Below the pieces are notes generated by a model. It was given only the letters and a program-made list of their open reading frames with translations, made no database searches and was not told the DNA's origin. Both the position numbers and the translations under genes were made by a program. This document shows positions 14,142-21,421 of a DNA stretch of 50,325 nucleotides, piece after piece. The first letter of the stretch is position 1; every line of letters begins with the position of its first letter. Location of the stretch: contig JAGHAZ010000050.1 in NCBI GenBank assembly GCA_021161255.1, positions 1-50,325 of the forward strand, written 5' to 3'. This DNA is from Candidatus Bathyarchaeota archaeon (lineage in GTDB: Archaea; Thermoproteota; CALKCG01; B24).

Positions 14142-15461
14142 TCATCGCCCGGTCTTTTTGAGATACTCCTTAAACTGCTCTGCGTATTTATACCCGGTAT
14201 CAGGGAAGACTAAGACGTAGACGCCGTTTTCTTCAGCTATTTCCTTGAAAGCGTGGAAGACCGCCCCCGCGCTTAACCCTATGAGAAGCCCCTCCCTCCT
14301 GGCAACCGTTAACGAGCCTTCGATAGCTTCGTCTCTGGTCACGTCGACGATCTGGTCAAAGTCGGTCCAGTGTATCCACTTCATCCCCGTCTCCACCCTA
14401 CGTATCCCCGGGATCACCTCATCCGGAGCCGGTTGAACACCTATGAGCTTCACATTATCTCCATATCTGCTCTTGAAGTACAGCGATATCGCGCTCATGT
14501 GTCCTGAGGTCCCCAACCCGCCTATTATGTAGTTCGGCTTTAGCCCTATGCTTCGCAACTGTTCGTCTATCTCTTTCGCCGTGTATTTCAGATGCACCTT
14601 AAAGTTAGCGTCGTTCTCGAACTGGTTCAGGTGGACCGCGCCTTCACGCTTGGCCCTTGAATCGACCTCCTCTATAGCCTCTACGGTCAGGCTCACCGGA
14701 ACCCTGACTACCTCAGCCCCTAAGGCCTTGAGAAACGTATCGCTGACCTTCTGGATGCTTTTAGGTATGAATATCCTCGTCTTTCTTCCCAAGATATTTG
14801 CGATAGCCGTTAGAGCTATCCCGGTGTTCGTCGATGTCGCTTCGTAAAGGATATCCCCCAATCTCCCCTCTTCGAGGGCTGTCATGATCATGGACCATCC
14901 TACCCTGTCTTTAACGCTGTTGCTGTAGGGGTTGAACCCCTCGAGCTTAGCCCAGACGCTTCTCCCCTCTGAAGAAACCGAAGCCAGCTTAACCAGCGGA
15001 GTCGGCCAGCTCTTGTAAAGCAACTCCAATGTGTTCTCGTAAACGTTAAGCGTACTTCCCCGAAGCTTCCCCCAGATACCGAGTTCCTCTAGGCTGACTT
15101 TAACGCATGGAGGCTCCTCGTCGATATACACCTCGAAGCTTCTACTAGGGAGCTTCGGCCCCTCAACCCCGGCCTCGATGACCTTTTCTAACGTTACCGG
15201 TCTGAGGTCCGGTTGCAAAGACCTAATTCTGACCTTAGACCGGTCGACCTGTAATACCGGAGCCTTATCCGCCGAGAGCAAGTTTAGCGACTCAAGTAGT
15301 TCATGTCCCTTCAACGCTACCATGCTTTCCCTATCGACGATTATGGGCTTCTCTATAAGTCCGCTTCTAACGACTCTTCTGTAGACGGGTATAACGTCTC
15401 GTATGTCTACCTTCACCGGTTGCCGTATTTTGGTTATATCTGCTAGCTGAACCTGGGTCAT
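14142..15461 (-). CDS. O-phosphoserine sulfhydrylase with N-terminal SerK/ParB-like domain
   Basis: The 439-residue protein makes cysteine from O-phosphoserine and sulfide with PLP. Residues from about 140 match the archaeal enzyme of Aeropyrum pernix: PLP lysine K184 in SNSVKDR, ATSTNTGIAL, LGTSGHMSA, the phosphate-recognition stretch IPGIRRVETGM and the end VFPDTGYKY. Residues 15-112 look like the ParB/SerK fold (VIPVYRRVVRSGLIEKPIIVD, APVLQVD, KLPSRSFEVYI). In SerK, a free serine kinase, this fold carries a DGHHR motif. Here the position reads KGHEL, so kinase activity is doubtful. It forms an operon with the 83-codon gene 12 bases upstream. With the SerA-like enzyme at 2331 it suggests a phosphoserine route to cysteine. 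Confidence 0.88.
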   Translation of the reverse strand: MTQVQLADITKIRQPVKVDIRDVIPVYRRVVRSGLIEKPIIVDRESMVALKGHELLESLNLLSADKAPVLQVDRSKVRIRSLQPDLRPVTLEKVIEAGVEGPKLPSRSFEVYIDEEPPCVKVSLEELGIWGKLRGSTLNVYENTLELLYKSWPTPLVKLASVSSEGRSVWAKLEGFNPYSNSVKDRVGWSMIMTALEEGRLGDILYEATSTNTGIALTAIANILGRKTRIFIPKSIQKVSDTFLKALGAEVVRVPVSLTVEAIEEVDSRAKREGAVHLNQFENDANFKVHLKYTAKEIDEQLRSIGLKPNYIIGGLGTSGHMSAISLYFKSRYGDNVKLIGVQPAPDEVIPGIRRVETGMKWIHWTDFDQIVDVTRDEAIEGSLTVARREGLLIGLSAGAVFHAFKEIAEENGVYVLVFPDTGYKYAEQFKEYLKKTGR

Positions 15462-15473
15462 GGATCACACCAG

Positions 15474-15725
15474 CTATAACAGCGTTATAGCATTAACCCT
15501 CCTTAATGAATTCCTGTCTAAGAGGGATTTAAAATATGACTTAAGCTCATCGATGGAATCCGCTGCGTCGGCGTCTTTGACATTCTTGACGAGCATTCTT
15601 CCGCTTCTGAAGGGGGTCACCTCTACACCGTTCCTCCAAGATATCGTGACAGCCAGGGAAGACTTGGCTAATACGTTGAACCTTCGTCTTAGAGAACGAT
15701 ACGCCTCTAAGAGGCCGATCTCCAT
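15474..15725 (-). CDS. Small protein resembling the C-terminal tail of ThiF/MoeB-type E1 enzymes
   Basis: The 83-residue product reads VTISWRNGVEVTPFRSGRMLVKNVKDADAADSI in its centre. This is like the last segment of some MoeB/ThiF adenylyltransferases (strand, FxxGRxxIKG, Asp-x-x-x-Ala). It lacks any nucleotide-binding part, so it would be a free-standing version of that domain. It sits 12 bases before the O-phosphoserine sulfhydrylase gene on the same strand, which points to sulfur transfer. A plus-strand frame covers the same bases (15460-15747) but has no recognisable content. The similarity is by eye and needs a profile search. Confidence 0.6.
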   Translation of the reverse strand: MEIGLLEAYRSLRRRFNVLAKSSLAVTISWRNGVEVTPFRSGRMLVKNVKDADAADSIDELKSYFKSLLDRNSLRRVNAITLL

Positions 15726-15973
15726 CGGCCTAGGTGGTTTATGTTAAACGCTGTTGCTTCCGCATAACCGTACAAGCTTCGAGAACTGGTGCTGAGATAA
15801 AACTGTGATGCTTGGGATATCATCAACTATACGGTTTTTGGCTAAAGTTTAACGAAATCATGGCGATAAAAAGAATCTGCACTATAACGTAGATAGGGCT
15901 TATCCATGGTTTCTAATATCGTCTTCGGGCGTCCGATAACTTTAATAAAACATTTTCAAATTTATTAACCTGG

Positions 15974-16828
15974 ATGAGTTTAACTGTATCTGAAGCTTTA
16001 AGAAAGCTTGGATTAACGGGCTATGAAACTAAGGTGTATATGGCGCTGCTGAAATACGGCTCTTTAACGGCTTATGAGATAAGCTCCCTGACGGGAGTGC
16101 CCTATCCGAAGGTATACTCCTCTGTGAACAGGCTCAGGGACCTAGGACTGGTTAGGTCTCTCGAATCCAGGCCTCTAAGGTTTAAGGTAGAGCCCCCCTC
16201 CATGTCTCTAGAGAAGCTTAAGAACCATATCGTAGAGGAGCTTGAAAACTCTGTGGGTTTCCTGGTTAAGGAACTTAGCCCCCTTTACAGCGCGGTCTCT
16301 AAGATGGAGCGCTATGGTCGTTTGAACATAGTCGGTCTAAGCAGGGTCGTGAGAGGTGTGCTTAGGCTGGTCTCCGAGGCTACTGAAGAGCTGCTGATGA
16401 TCCTGCCTTCCAAGAAACCTGTCCCGGTGGCTAGGATCCTCAAGAAGGTGGCTGCAACCGCGAGGAGAGGTGTAAAAGTTAAGCTGCTGACTCAGCAAGA
16501 CGCTGAGAAGCTTGTGGAGGGATTGGATATAGAATTCAAGGTTATACGGTCTGAGAAATCTGTTCCTATACTTGTGGTCGCGGATAAGAAGGTCTCCCTG
16601 TTGGCTACCCGTTTCATCATGGAAGACGGTTTCGAGCATTGGAGCGGAGTGATCTCGGCATGCGAAAACTGCGTAAAAAACACCAGAGACGTCTTTCAAA
16701 AGCTATGGGAAGGTAGTCAGGTTTCGGTGGAGTTTGAAAAGAAGTGTTTGACTAAAGAGGAGCTTAACGCGTTGGCGAAGTACCTCAAGAAGTGGCCTTC
16801 GCTAAGGGCGTTGGGGTTGAAAACCTAA
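15974..16828 (+). CDS. TrmB-family transcriptional regulator
   Basis: The 284-residue protein has an N-terminal winged helix (about residues 5-72: LGLTGYETKVYMALLKYG, PYPKVYSSVNRLRDLGLV) typical of TrmB. A short coiled segment follows, and then a phospholipase-D-like effector-binding domain (about 105-240: RGVLRLVSEATEELLMILP, KVKLLTQQDAEKL). TrmB proteins of archaea sense sugars or metabolites. The recognised length for the family is 250-350. The ATG follows a TATA-like CTTTAATAAAAC by about 28 bases, so the mRNA is probably leaderless. The gene it controls is not evident. It faces the ThiF-like gene tail to tail. Confidence 0.88.
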   Translation: MSLTVSEALRKLGLTGYETKVYMALLKYGSLTAYEISSLTGVPYPKVYSSVNRLRDLGLVRSLESRPLRFKVEPPSMSLEKLKNHIVEELENSVGFLVKELSPLYSAVSKMERYGRLNIVGLSRVVRGVLRLVSEATEELLMILPSKKPVPVARILKKVAATARRGVKVKLLTQQDAEKLVEGLDIEFKVIRSEKSVPILVVADKKVSLLATRFIMEDGFEHWSGVISACENCVKNTRDVFQKLWEGSQVSVEFEKKCLTKEELNALAKYLKKWPSLRALGLKT

Positions 16829-16834
16829 AGCCTC

Positions 16835-16981
16835 CTAACCTCCCACCACGGGAGGTAGGATCGATAACATGTCTCCGTCTCTAAGCTTAGACACGCATAA
16901 CGTACCCAATCGGTTAAGCTGAAGAAAACCTACAAGATTTCCGTCTTTTAGAACCGCATACGGGGCAGTCCTTCCGTTTTT
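16835..16981 (-). pseudogene. MoaD/ThiS-like C-terminal tail out of frame behind the E1 gene
   Basis: In the frame one base forward of the E1 gene, 48 codons are open between a stop at 16984 and a stop ending at 16835. They read PYAVLKDGNLVGFL and end LRDGDMLSILPPVVGG. The DGD, the PPVVGG end and the VLKDG strand match the last 40 residues of MoaD/ThiS proteins, including the Gly-Gly that is activated by E1. No good start codon lies in the frame. The frame overlaps the last 68 bases of the E1 gene. It is either the remnant of a broken fusion or is reached by a +1 frameshift. The N-terminal half of a beta-grasp fold is missing. Confidence 0.6.
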
Positions 16982-17690
16982 CTACATGGATCTCCTCGAA
17001 CCTCATGGTTCTCCCATCTATGAAGAGCATCCTACCTATCAGCGGCTCACCTATGCCTATTATAAGCTTGACGACCTTCAAGACCTGTAGGGAAGCCAGT
17101 AACGCGGGGGTAGCTCCTAAAACGGGTATCTTCTCAGCCTCCGGCAGGGTCTTGGGAAATATACACCGTAAACACGGCCCCTTCTCCGCTACTATGGTGG
17201 TTATCTGCCCATACATCTCTGAGACGGCTGCGTGGATGAACGGTATACCGTGAGATACGCAGTATTCGTTTAGGACAAACCTCGTCCTCCAGTTATCCAT
17301 GCCGTCCACGACCACATCCACGTCTCCGACGACCTCATGAACATTATCCCTCGTCACCTCCGCTACCACGGCTTCCACATCAACCTCGGGATTTAACATC
17401 TCGAGCTTCTCCTTGGCTACGTAAACCTTAAACTTTCCAAGGTCTGTCTGATACCCGAGAATCTGCCTGTTTAGATTGCTCAGCTCGAACTTTTCCTTAT
17501 CGACTATCCGTATTCTACCTACACCCACAGCCGTCAAGTATAGCGAAGCCGGACACCCTAAACCGCCTACCCCGACCACAGCGACCTTGGCGTTTTTAAG
17601 CCTCTTCTGCCCCTCCAATCCCCATCCCGGGATCAGGATCTGCCTATCGTAGCGTTCAAGCTCCGATTGCGTAAGCTCCCGGATGTCCAT
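16914..17690 (-). CDS. ThiF/MoeB-type E1-like adenylyltransferase
   Basis: The 258-residue protein activates the C-terminal glycine of a ubiquitin-like sulfur carrier by adenylation. It has the nucleotide site VVGVGGLGCPAS (residues 38-49), the ELSNLNRQ motif at 69-76, VDGMDNWRTR at 128-137 and two zinc pairs, C173/C176 and C242/C245. The usual catalytic cysteine in the loop before GVLG is not present (EKIPVLGATP), so thioester formation is doubtful. After the last zinc pair the protein adds 13 basic, serine-rich residues of no family character. In the +1 frame a MoaD-like tail follows instead. The start is at 17690, before the divergent promoter of the MBL gene. MoaD at 10339 and Ncs6 at 42308 are possible partners. 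Confidence 0.88.
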   Translation of the reverse strand: MDIRELTQSELERYDRQILIPGWGLEGQKRLKNAKVAVVGVGGLGCPASLYLTAVGVGRIRIVDKEKFELSNLNRQILGYQTDLGKFKVYVAKEKLEMLNPEVDVEAVVAEVTRDNVHEVVGDVDVVVDGMDNWRTRFVLNEYCVSHGIPFIHAAVSEMYGQITTIVAEKGPCLRCIFPKTLPEAEKIPVLGATPALLASLQVLKVVKLIIGIGEPLIGRMLFIDGRTMRFEEIHVEKRKDCPVCGSKRRKSCRFSSA

Positions 17691-17753
17691 TAATCCCCCT
17701 TTTCATAGGAGACAGGGATATAAATATTCAAGGCTCGGAAGAGAAAACGTAAT

Positions 17754-18815
17754 GTGGTGAGTATCTCGGAGGCCTGGTTTAAACCCGTCTGGTTCGACTC
17801 CATGGGCGCTAAGTCCTCGTCCATTCTCGTGAAAACCAAGTCTGTTTCCGTGTTGGTAGACCCAGGTGTCGCGATCATGCACGGAAGCTTCCCAGCCCCC
17901 TTAGAGGCTAAACACAACTGGTGCGTTCAAGGCTTTCAGGCTATTCTGAGGGCATCTACGGAGGCCGACGTGGTGGTTATAACACATTATCACTACGACC
18001 ACTTCACCGATTTCGATGAGAGGATCTACAAGGGTAAGATTGTCTTGGCTAAGAACCCTAACCGTTTCATAAACGATTCTCAAAGGTCTAGGGCCTTAAA
18101 CTTCTACAAGCACCTCTACTGGTCACAAGGGCTGGATCTGGATGAGGTTCTAGAGGAGCCTGAAGAGGTTAACTTCGTAGACCCTATGTCTGAGCTACCT
18201 CATGCATCCTCTAAGAGCTTCGGAGACTACGACTCCAGAAGAAGAGAGCTTCTGGCTAAGGGTCTAAAATGGTTCTGGAGACGAGCTGAGAAATGGCGTA
18301 GATATAGGCGAATACCTCAGCTTAAGCTTCCGAACTTGGAGGTCCGGTTTGCAGACGGTAGAGAATTCAAGCTCGGAGAGTTAACGTTAAGATTCACAAA
18401 GCCTCTTTTCCACGGTATAGAGTTCTCGAGGGTCGGCTGGGTCCTCGGTTTGGTTATTGAATATGGTAGACGGAAGCTGCTTTACAGCTCAGACGTCAAC
18501 GGTCCGATAATAGAGGACTATGCAGACTGGATCATAGCTGAAAGACCAGACGTGATAGTCTTAGACGGTCCGATGACTTACATGCTAGGCTATACCTTGA
18601 ACAGGATCAACTTAGGTAGGGCTTTAGAGAATGCGGTACGTATAGTTCGGGAGTCTGGTGCCCAACTCATACTCTACGACCACCATCTACCGAGAGAGCC
18701 TAGGTTCAGAGAACGGACGAAGCCTGTTTGGACGGCTGCAGAAAAGGAGGGGGTGAAGCTCATGACGGTCGCGGAGTATTTAGGGCTTAAACCAGCCGTG
18801 CTCAGATACGTTTAA
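17754..18815 (+). CDS. Metallo-beta-lactamase-fold hydrolase (UPF0282-type)
   Basis: The 353-residue protein has the metal motif THYHYDH with H78, H80, D82 and H83, an N-terminal WFDSMGAKSSSILV segment and later HGIEFSRVGWVLG, SSDVNGPI and YDHHLPR ligand segments. This fits COG2248/UPF0282, an archaeal group of metallo-beta-lactamase proteins of unknown substrate. The start is a GTG at 17754 that follows a TATA-like GATATAAATATT by about 30 bases. It is divergent from the E1 gene with a 63-base spacer. No partner is visible. Confidence 0.85.
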   Translation: MVSISEAWFKPVWFDSMGAKSSSILVKTKSVSVLVDPGVAIMHGSFPAPLEAKHNWCVQGFQAILRASTEADVVVITHYHYDHFTDFDERIYKGKIVLAKNPNRFINDSQRSRALNFYKHLYWSQGLDLDEVLEEPEEVNFVDPMSELPHASSKSFGDYDSRRRELLAKGLKWFWRRAEKWRRYRRIPQLKLPNLEVRFADGREFKLGELTLRFTKPLFHGIEFSRVGWVLGLVIEYGRRKLLYSSDVNGPIIEDYADWIIAERPDVIVLDGPMTYMLGYTLNRINLGRALENAVRIVRESGAQLILYDHHLPREPRFRERTKPVWTAAEKEGVKLMTVAEYLGLKPAVLRYV

Positions 18816-18829
18816 ACTAAAACGGTATG

Positions 18830-19093
18830 TTAACCGGATTCCTTCTCCTCAGATTCCTTAATCTCTTGCTCAAGCTCCTTCTCGATCTCCTCTATAGGTT
18901 TCGGTGGTGGCGTCGTCGCGAGGGTGTAGCCTATCCATGCCAGTATCCCCAACACACCCGCCACGGCTATGAAGCCCGTAAGCTTAAGCACGGCCATAGC
19001 CCATTCCGTTAAGAACACGAGGTAACCGTATACTATAATACCTGCTATGCCCCCTATGAGCAACACTGCTCCGATAAGCTGGTCCTTACTCAT
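18830..19093 (-). CDS. Small membrane protein with two helices
   Basis: From ATG 19093 the product has 87 residues: MSKDQLIGAVLLIGG begins a membrane helix (about 5-27), a second helix covers about 34-57 (LKLTGFIAVAGVLGILAWIGYTLA), and the tail is proline- then glutamate/lysine-rich and charged. A longer frame opens at 19150, but a TATA-like box (CTTATATTAA, 19131-19140) lies inside it, about 36 bases before 19093, so the shorter form is more likely. It is a type of archaeal small membrane protein I do not recognise by name. It is convergent with the MBL gene and may be last in its transcript. Confidence 0.7.
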   Translation of the reverse strand: MSKDQLIGAVLLIGGIAGIIVYGYLVFLTEWAMAVLKLTGFIAVAGVLGILAWIGYTLATTPPPKPIEEIEKELEQEIKESEEKESG

Positions 19094-19197
19094 GGTCAAC
19101 CATCTCTGGGATAACTTTTCCCCAGATAGGTTAATATAAGATTTTTCCACACGAAAAACCCATAGTCTACCTTAAAACCCATTTTAAGGATAGTAAT

Positions 19198-20250
19198 CTA
19201 TGCTCTAAGCCTAACGTAGTTTCTCCCTTGAACTTTCTCGATCTCGACTAACCCTTCGCTCTCCAGCTTCTTAACGATCCTCCACACGGTCGTCTTAGGC
19301 AATCCTAAAGACTCTCTTATGTCGGATTCAAAAGCCGCCCCACCCTTAATCCATAAAACCTTTAACACATTCTTCTCATCCTCATCTAACCACGGATGTT
19401 CCCGGAAAACCCGTTCGATACGCTTGCGTCTATGTCTAAGAACGACCGCCGTGATCATGCCTATGAAGCCTGCTATACCTAAAATCCAAATCGCATAGCT
19501 CGCCAACGTCTGAGTTAGCGGCTGTTTAGCTTTCCCCGCAGTGTCATATGCCTCAAGAGCCCGTTGCTTGGCCTCCAAGTAGTCTCCCTGTTCGTAAAAG
19601 TCCTTAGCTTTCATCAGAAGCTTCTCAGCGTCTTCCAGCCCCTCTAATCTCCCCTCCGACTTGGCCTTTAAAATCGCCTCCTGCGCTTTAGATATGGCCG
19701 TTAACGCCTCATATCTGAGGTCTGTTACACTTGGGGGTATTATGTAGCTTACGTTCTGCGGTCCTTCAGGCATTTCAAGCATTATCCTGCCGTCCTGTAG
19801 AGTCGATACGCTAAGCGGTGCGTCAGATAGGCCGACTACTGTAGCGTTCCACGGTAATATCACATAGAAGCTCACAGACGAGTTCGCCGCAAAGCTCCAT
19901 AAGACACCCTCTTTATAGGTGAGGTTTAGGGTTTCATACTCCACGTAGACCTCAGATGCACCTAAACTGTATACCGTTAGGTTTCCGTCATCGAGGTCGA
20001 AGTTTAAAGGAGCCCCAGAAGAGTCTGTGACAAGAAGATCCATAGCCGGAGCGCCGATTACCCTAATCGAGAAGGCGGGATAAGTCTCGTTTACGTAGAG
20101 CTTGATCGTCACATGAACGACACCATCAGGATATACGGTGAACGTCAACTCCCTTATACTAATATATAATGTAGATATCTGAGTCTGAGCTAACGCAACC
20201 GACGCCGTTAATGCCGCTAGTAACGTTAATGCATATCTCAAGTTTTTCAT
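19198..20250 (-). CDS. Membrane-tethered winged-helix regulator with secreted sensor domain
   Basis: With ATG at 20250 the product has 350 residues. Residues 1-22 are a signal peptide (LRYALTLLAALTASVALAQ). An outside domain of beta character follows, with many N-glycosylation sites (residues 23 to about 180), then a helical stretch rich in Ala, Lys and Glu (about 185-240). One membrane helix follows near 250-272, then RHRRKR, and a cytoplasmic winged helix at the C-terminus (DEDEKNVLKVLWIKGG, SLGLPKTTVWRIVKKLESEGLV). This topology allows one-component signalling from outside the cell to DNA. A longer start at 20361 would overlap the upstream gene and hide the signal peptide. It lies 43 bases behind a secreted helical His-tailed protein, so the two are probably a unit. 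Confidence 0.82.
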   Translation of the reverse strand: MKNLRYALTLLAALTASVALAQTQISTLYISIRELTFTVYPDGVVHVTIKLYVNETYPAFSIRVIGAPAMDLLVTDSSGAPLNFDLDDGNLTVYSLGASEVYVEYETLNLTYKEGVLWSFAANSSVSFYVILPWNATVVGLSDAPLSVSTLQDGRIMLEMPEGPQNVSYIIPPSVTDLRYEALTAISKAQEAILKAKSEGRLEGLEDAEKLLMKAKDFYEQGDYLEAKQRALEAYDTAGKAKQPLTQTLASYAIWILGIAGFIGMITAVVLRHRRKRIERVFREHPWLDEDEKNVLKVLWIKGGAAFESDIRESLGLPKTTVWRIVKKLESEGLVEIEKVQGRNYVRLRA

Positions 20251-20293
20251 AGGAAAATGAAAAAGGCTTAGGGATTTAATGGTTTCCCAGCCT

Positions 20294-21253
20294 CTACGGT
20301 CTTCCATGTTTACCTTTAGCGTTAGAATGCTCATCGTGATGTCCCCTATGGTGCTTCTCAAGCTGGTGAAGTATACCTTGGATCTTCGCCTTCACGCAAA
20401 CGATCTTCGCCTTTGCAAGTTTTAGATGCCCTTCAGCTATAAGTCCCTCAGCTTCTCCTAGCTCTTCCTTTACCTCCTTCAATACGTCGTCTAAGGAGAG
20501 GCCAAGCAGACCGGCTCTGCGTTTAACCCGAGCCGAAAAACCGGCGAAACAAACTACTATGTAATGTTTGATCCTCAGGGCCATCACGATTTTACTGTTA
20601 ACAAGTCTATTTATCGCCGCGAGCGCGTTGGCAATTTTAGCATGAGCCTCTCCTGTAAGAGCCGCCGCCTTCGTTACATTTCCATCTTCTAATGCCTGAC
20701 ATGCCTCCTCTGCAAGCTGTTTAGCCTCCGATATCAACGGGTCTACGACCTCTGTCACGTTATTCTCTAAGCTCGGAAAGACCCTGAGAAGCATATCTCT
20801 AGCCCTCTCGACTCTTCGTATAGACATGTTAAGCCTTCTTAGGGCCGCCTCTAGCCTTCTACAAGCCTCAGCCTCCTCAGCTTCAACTCCGACAGCGGTT
20901 TTAAGACAGAGCTTGAACACCTGGAGAGCTTTAAAGCTCAATCTTATGGCTTCTGTGTAGTTGCCTTCTGCGAATAACTGAGTGGCGTTTTCGTAGAGTT
21001 CAAGCGCTCTCTGATATCTATCATAGGCTTCAGGCGGTATGCCGCCTAAGGTTTCATTTAGAAACTCTAATGTGGCGTTAACCCTCTCTACGGTCTGATT
21101 CAGTAGTTGAATCATGGCCTCTGCTTTATATCTAAGCTCCTCTTCAGAAGTAGAGCTCTCTTGTTGATCTGCTAGTGTGACTGGAATGGCCGTAGTTATG
21201 GAGCCCAGTAGAAGCATAACCATAACCACTGATAACGGTTTAAGCATACGCAT
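20294..21253 (-). CDS. Secreted helical protein with His-rich tail
   Basis: The 319-residue protein begins with a signal peptide (LKPLSVVMVMLLLGSITTAIP, cleavage near residue 28). The rest is strongly helical, with repeated Ala/Leu/Glu segments that suggest bundled helices (LELYENATQLFAEGNYTEAIRL, EAKQLAEEACQALEDGNVTKAAAL), several Asn-x-Ser/Thr sites, and a basic C-terminus KHHRGHHDEHSNAKGKHGRP that could bind metal. I do not recognise the family. It is the first gene of a pair with the membrane-tethered regulator. Its repeats resemble the helical stretch in that protein, so the two may have a common origin or may interact outside the membrane. Confidence 0.75.
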   Translation of the reverse strand: MRMLKPLSVVMVMLLLGSITTAIPVTLADQQESSTSEEELRYKAEAMIQLLNQTVERVNATLEFLNETLGGIPPEAYDRYQRALELYENATQLFAEGNYTEAIRLSFKALQVFKLCLKTAVGVEAEEAEACRRLEAALRRLNMSIRRVERARDMLLRVFPSLENNVTEVVDPLISEAKQLAEEACQALEDGNVTKAAALTGEAHAKIANALAAINRLVNSKIVMALRIKHYIVVCFAGFSARVKRRAGLLGLSLDDVLKEVKEELGEAEGLIAEGHLKLAKAKIVCVKAKIQGILHQLEKHHRGHHDEHSNAKGKHGRP

Positions 21254-21421
21254 GACAGCTCCCCGTGACTAATTGCTACGTCTCCGATATATACGGAACA
21301 CGGATGGAACTCCGCGTTTCAGGACGTTTCACGTTCTACAAATGGAAAACCGTATCTTCCATATACGGGCTCACTCTTTTAAGGATAAACTGCATATACC
21401 TCGATCCCAGGAGGGTCCTCG

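Noticed and set aside
15460-15747. Plus-strand frame opposite the small E1-tail-like gene
   Set aside because: The minus frame has recognisable motifs and operon spacing to OPSS; the plus frame is low-complexity and runs antisense into OPSS.
19094-19150. Longer start of the small membrane protein
   Set aside because: The extra 19 codons lie across a TATA-like box.
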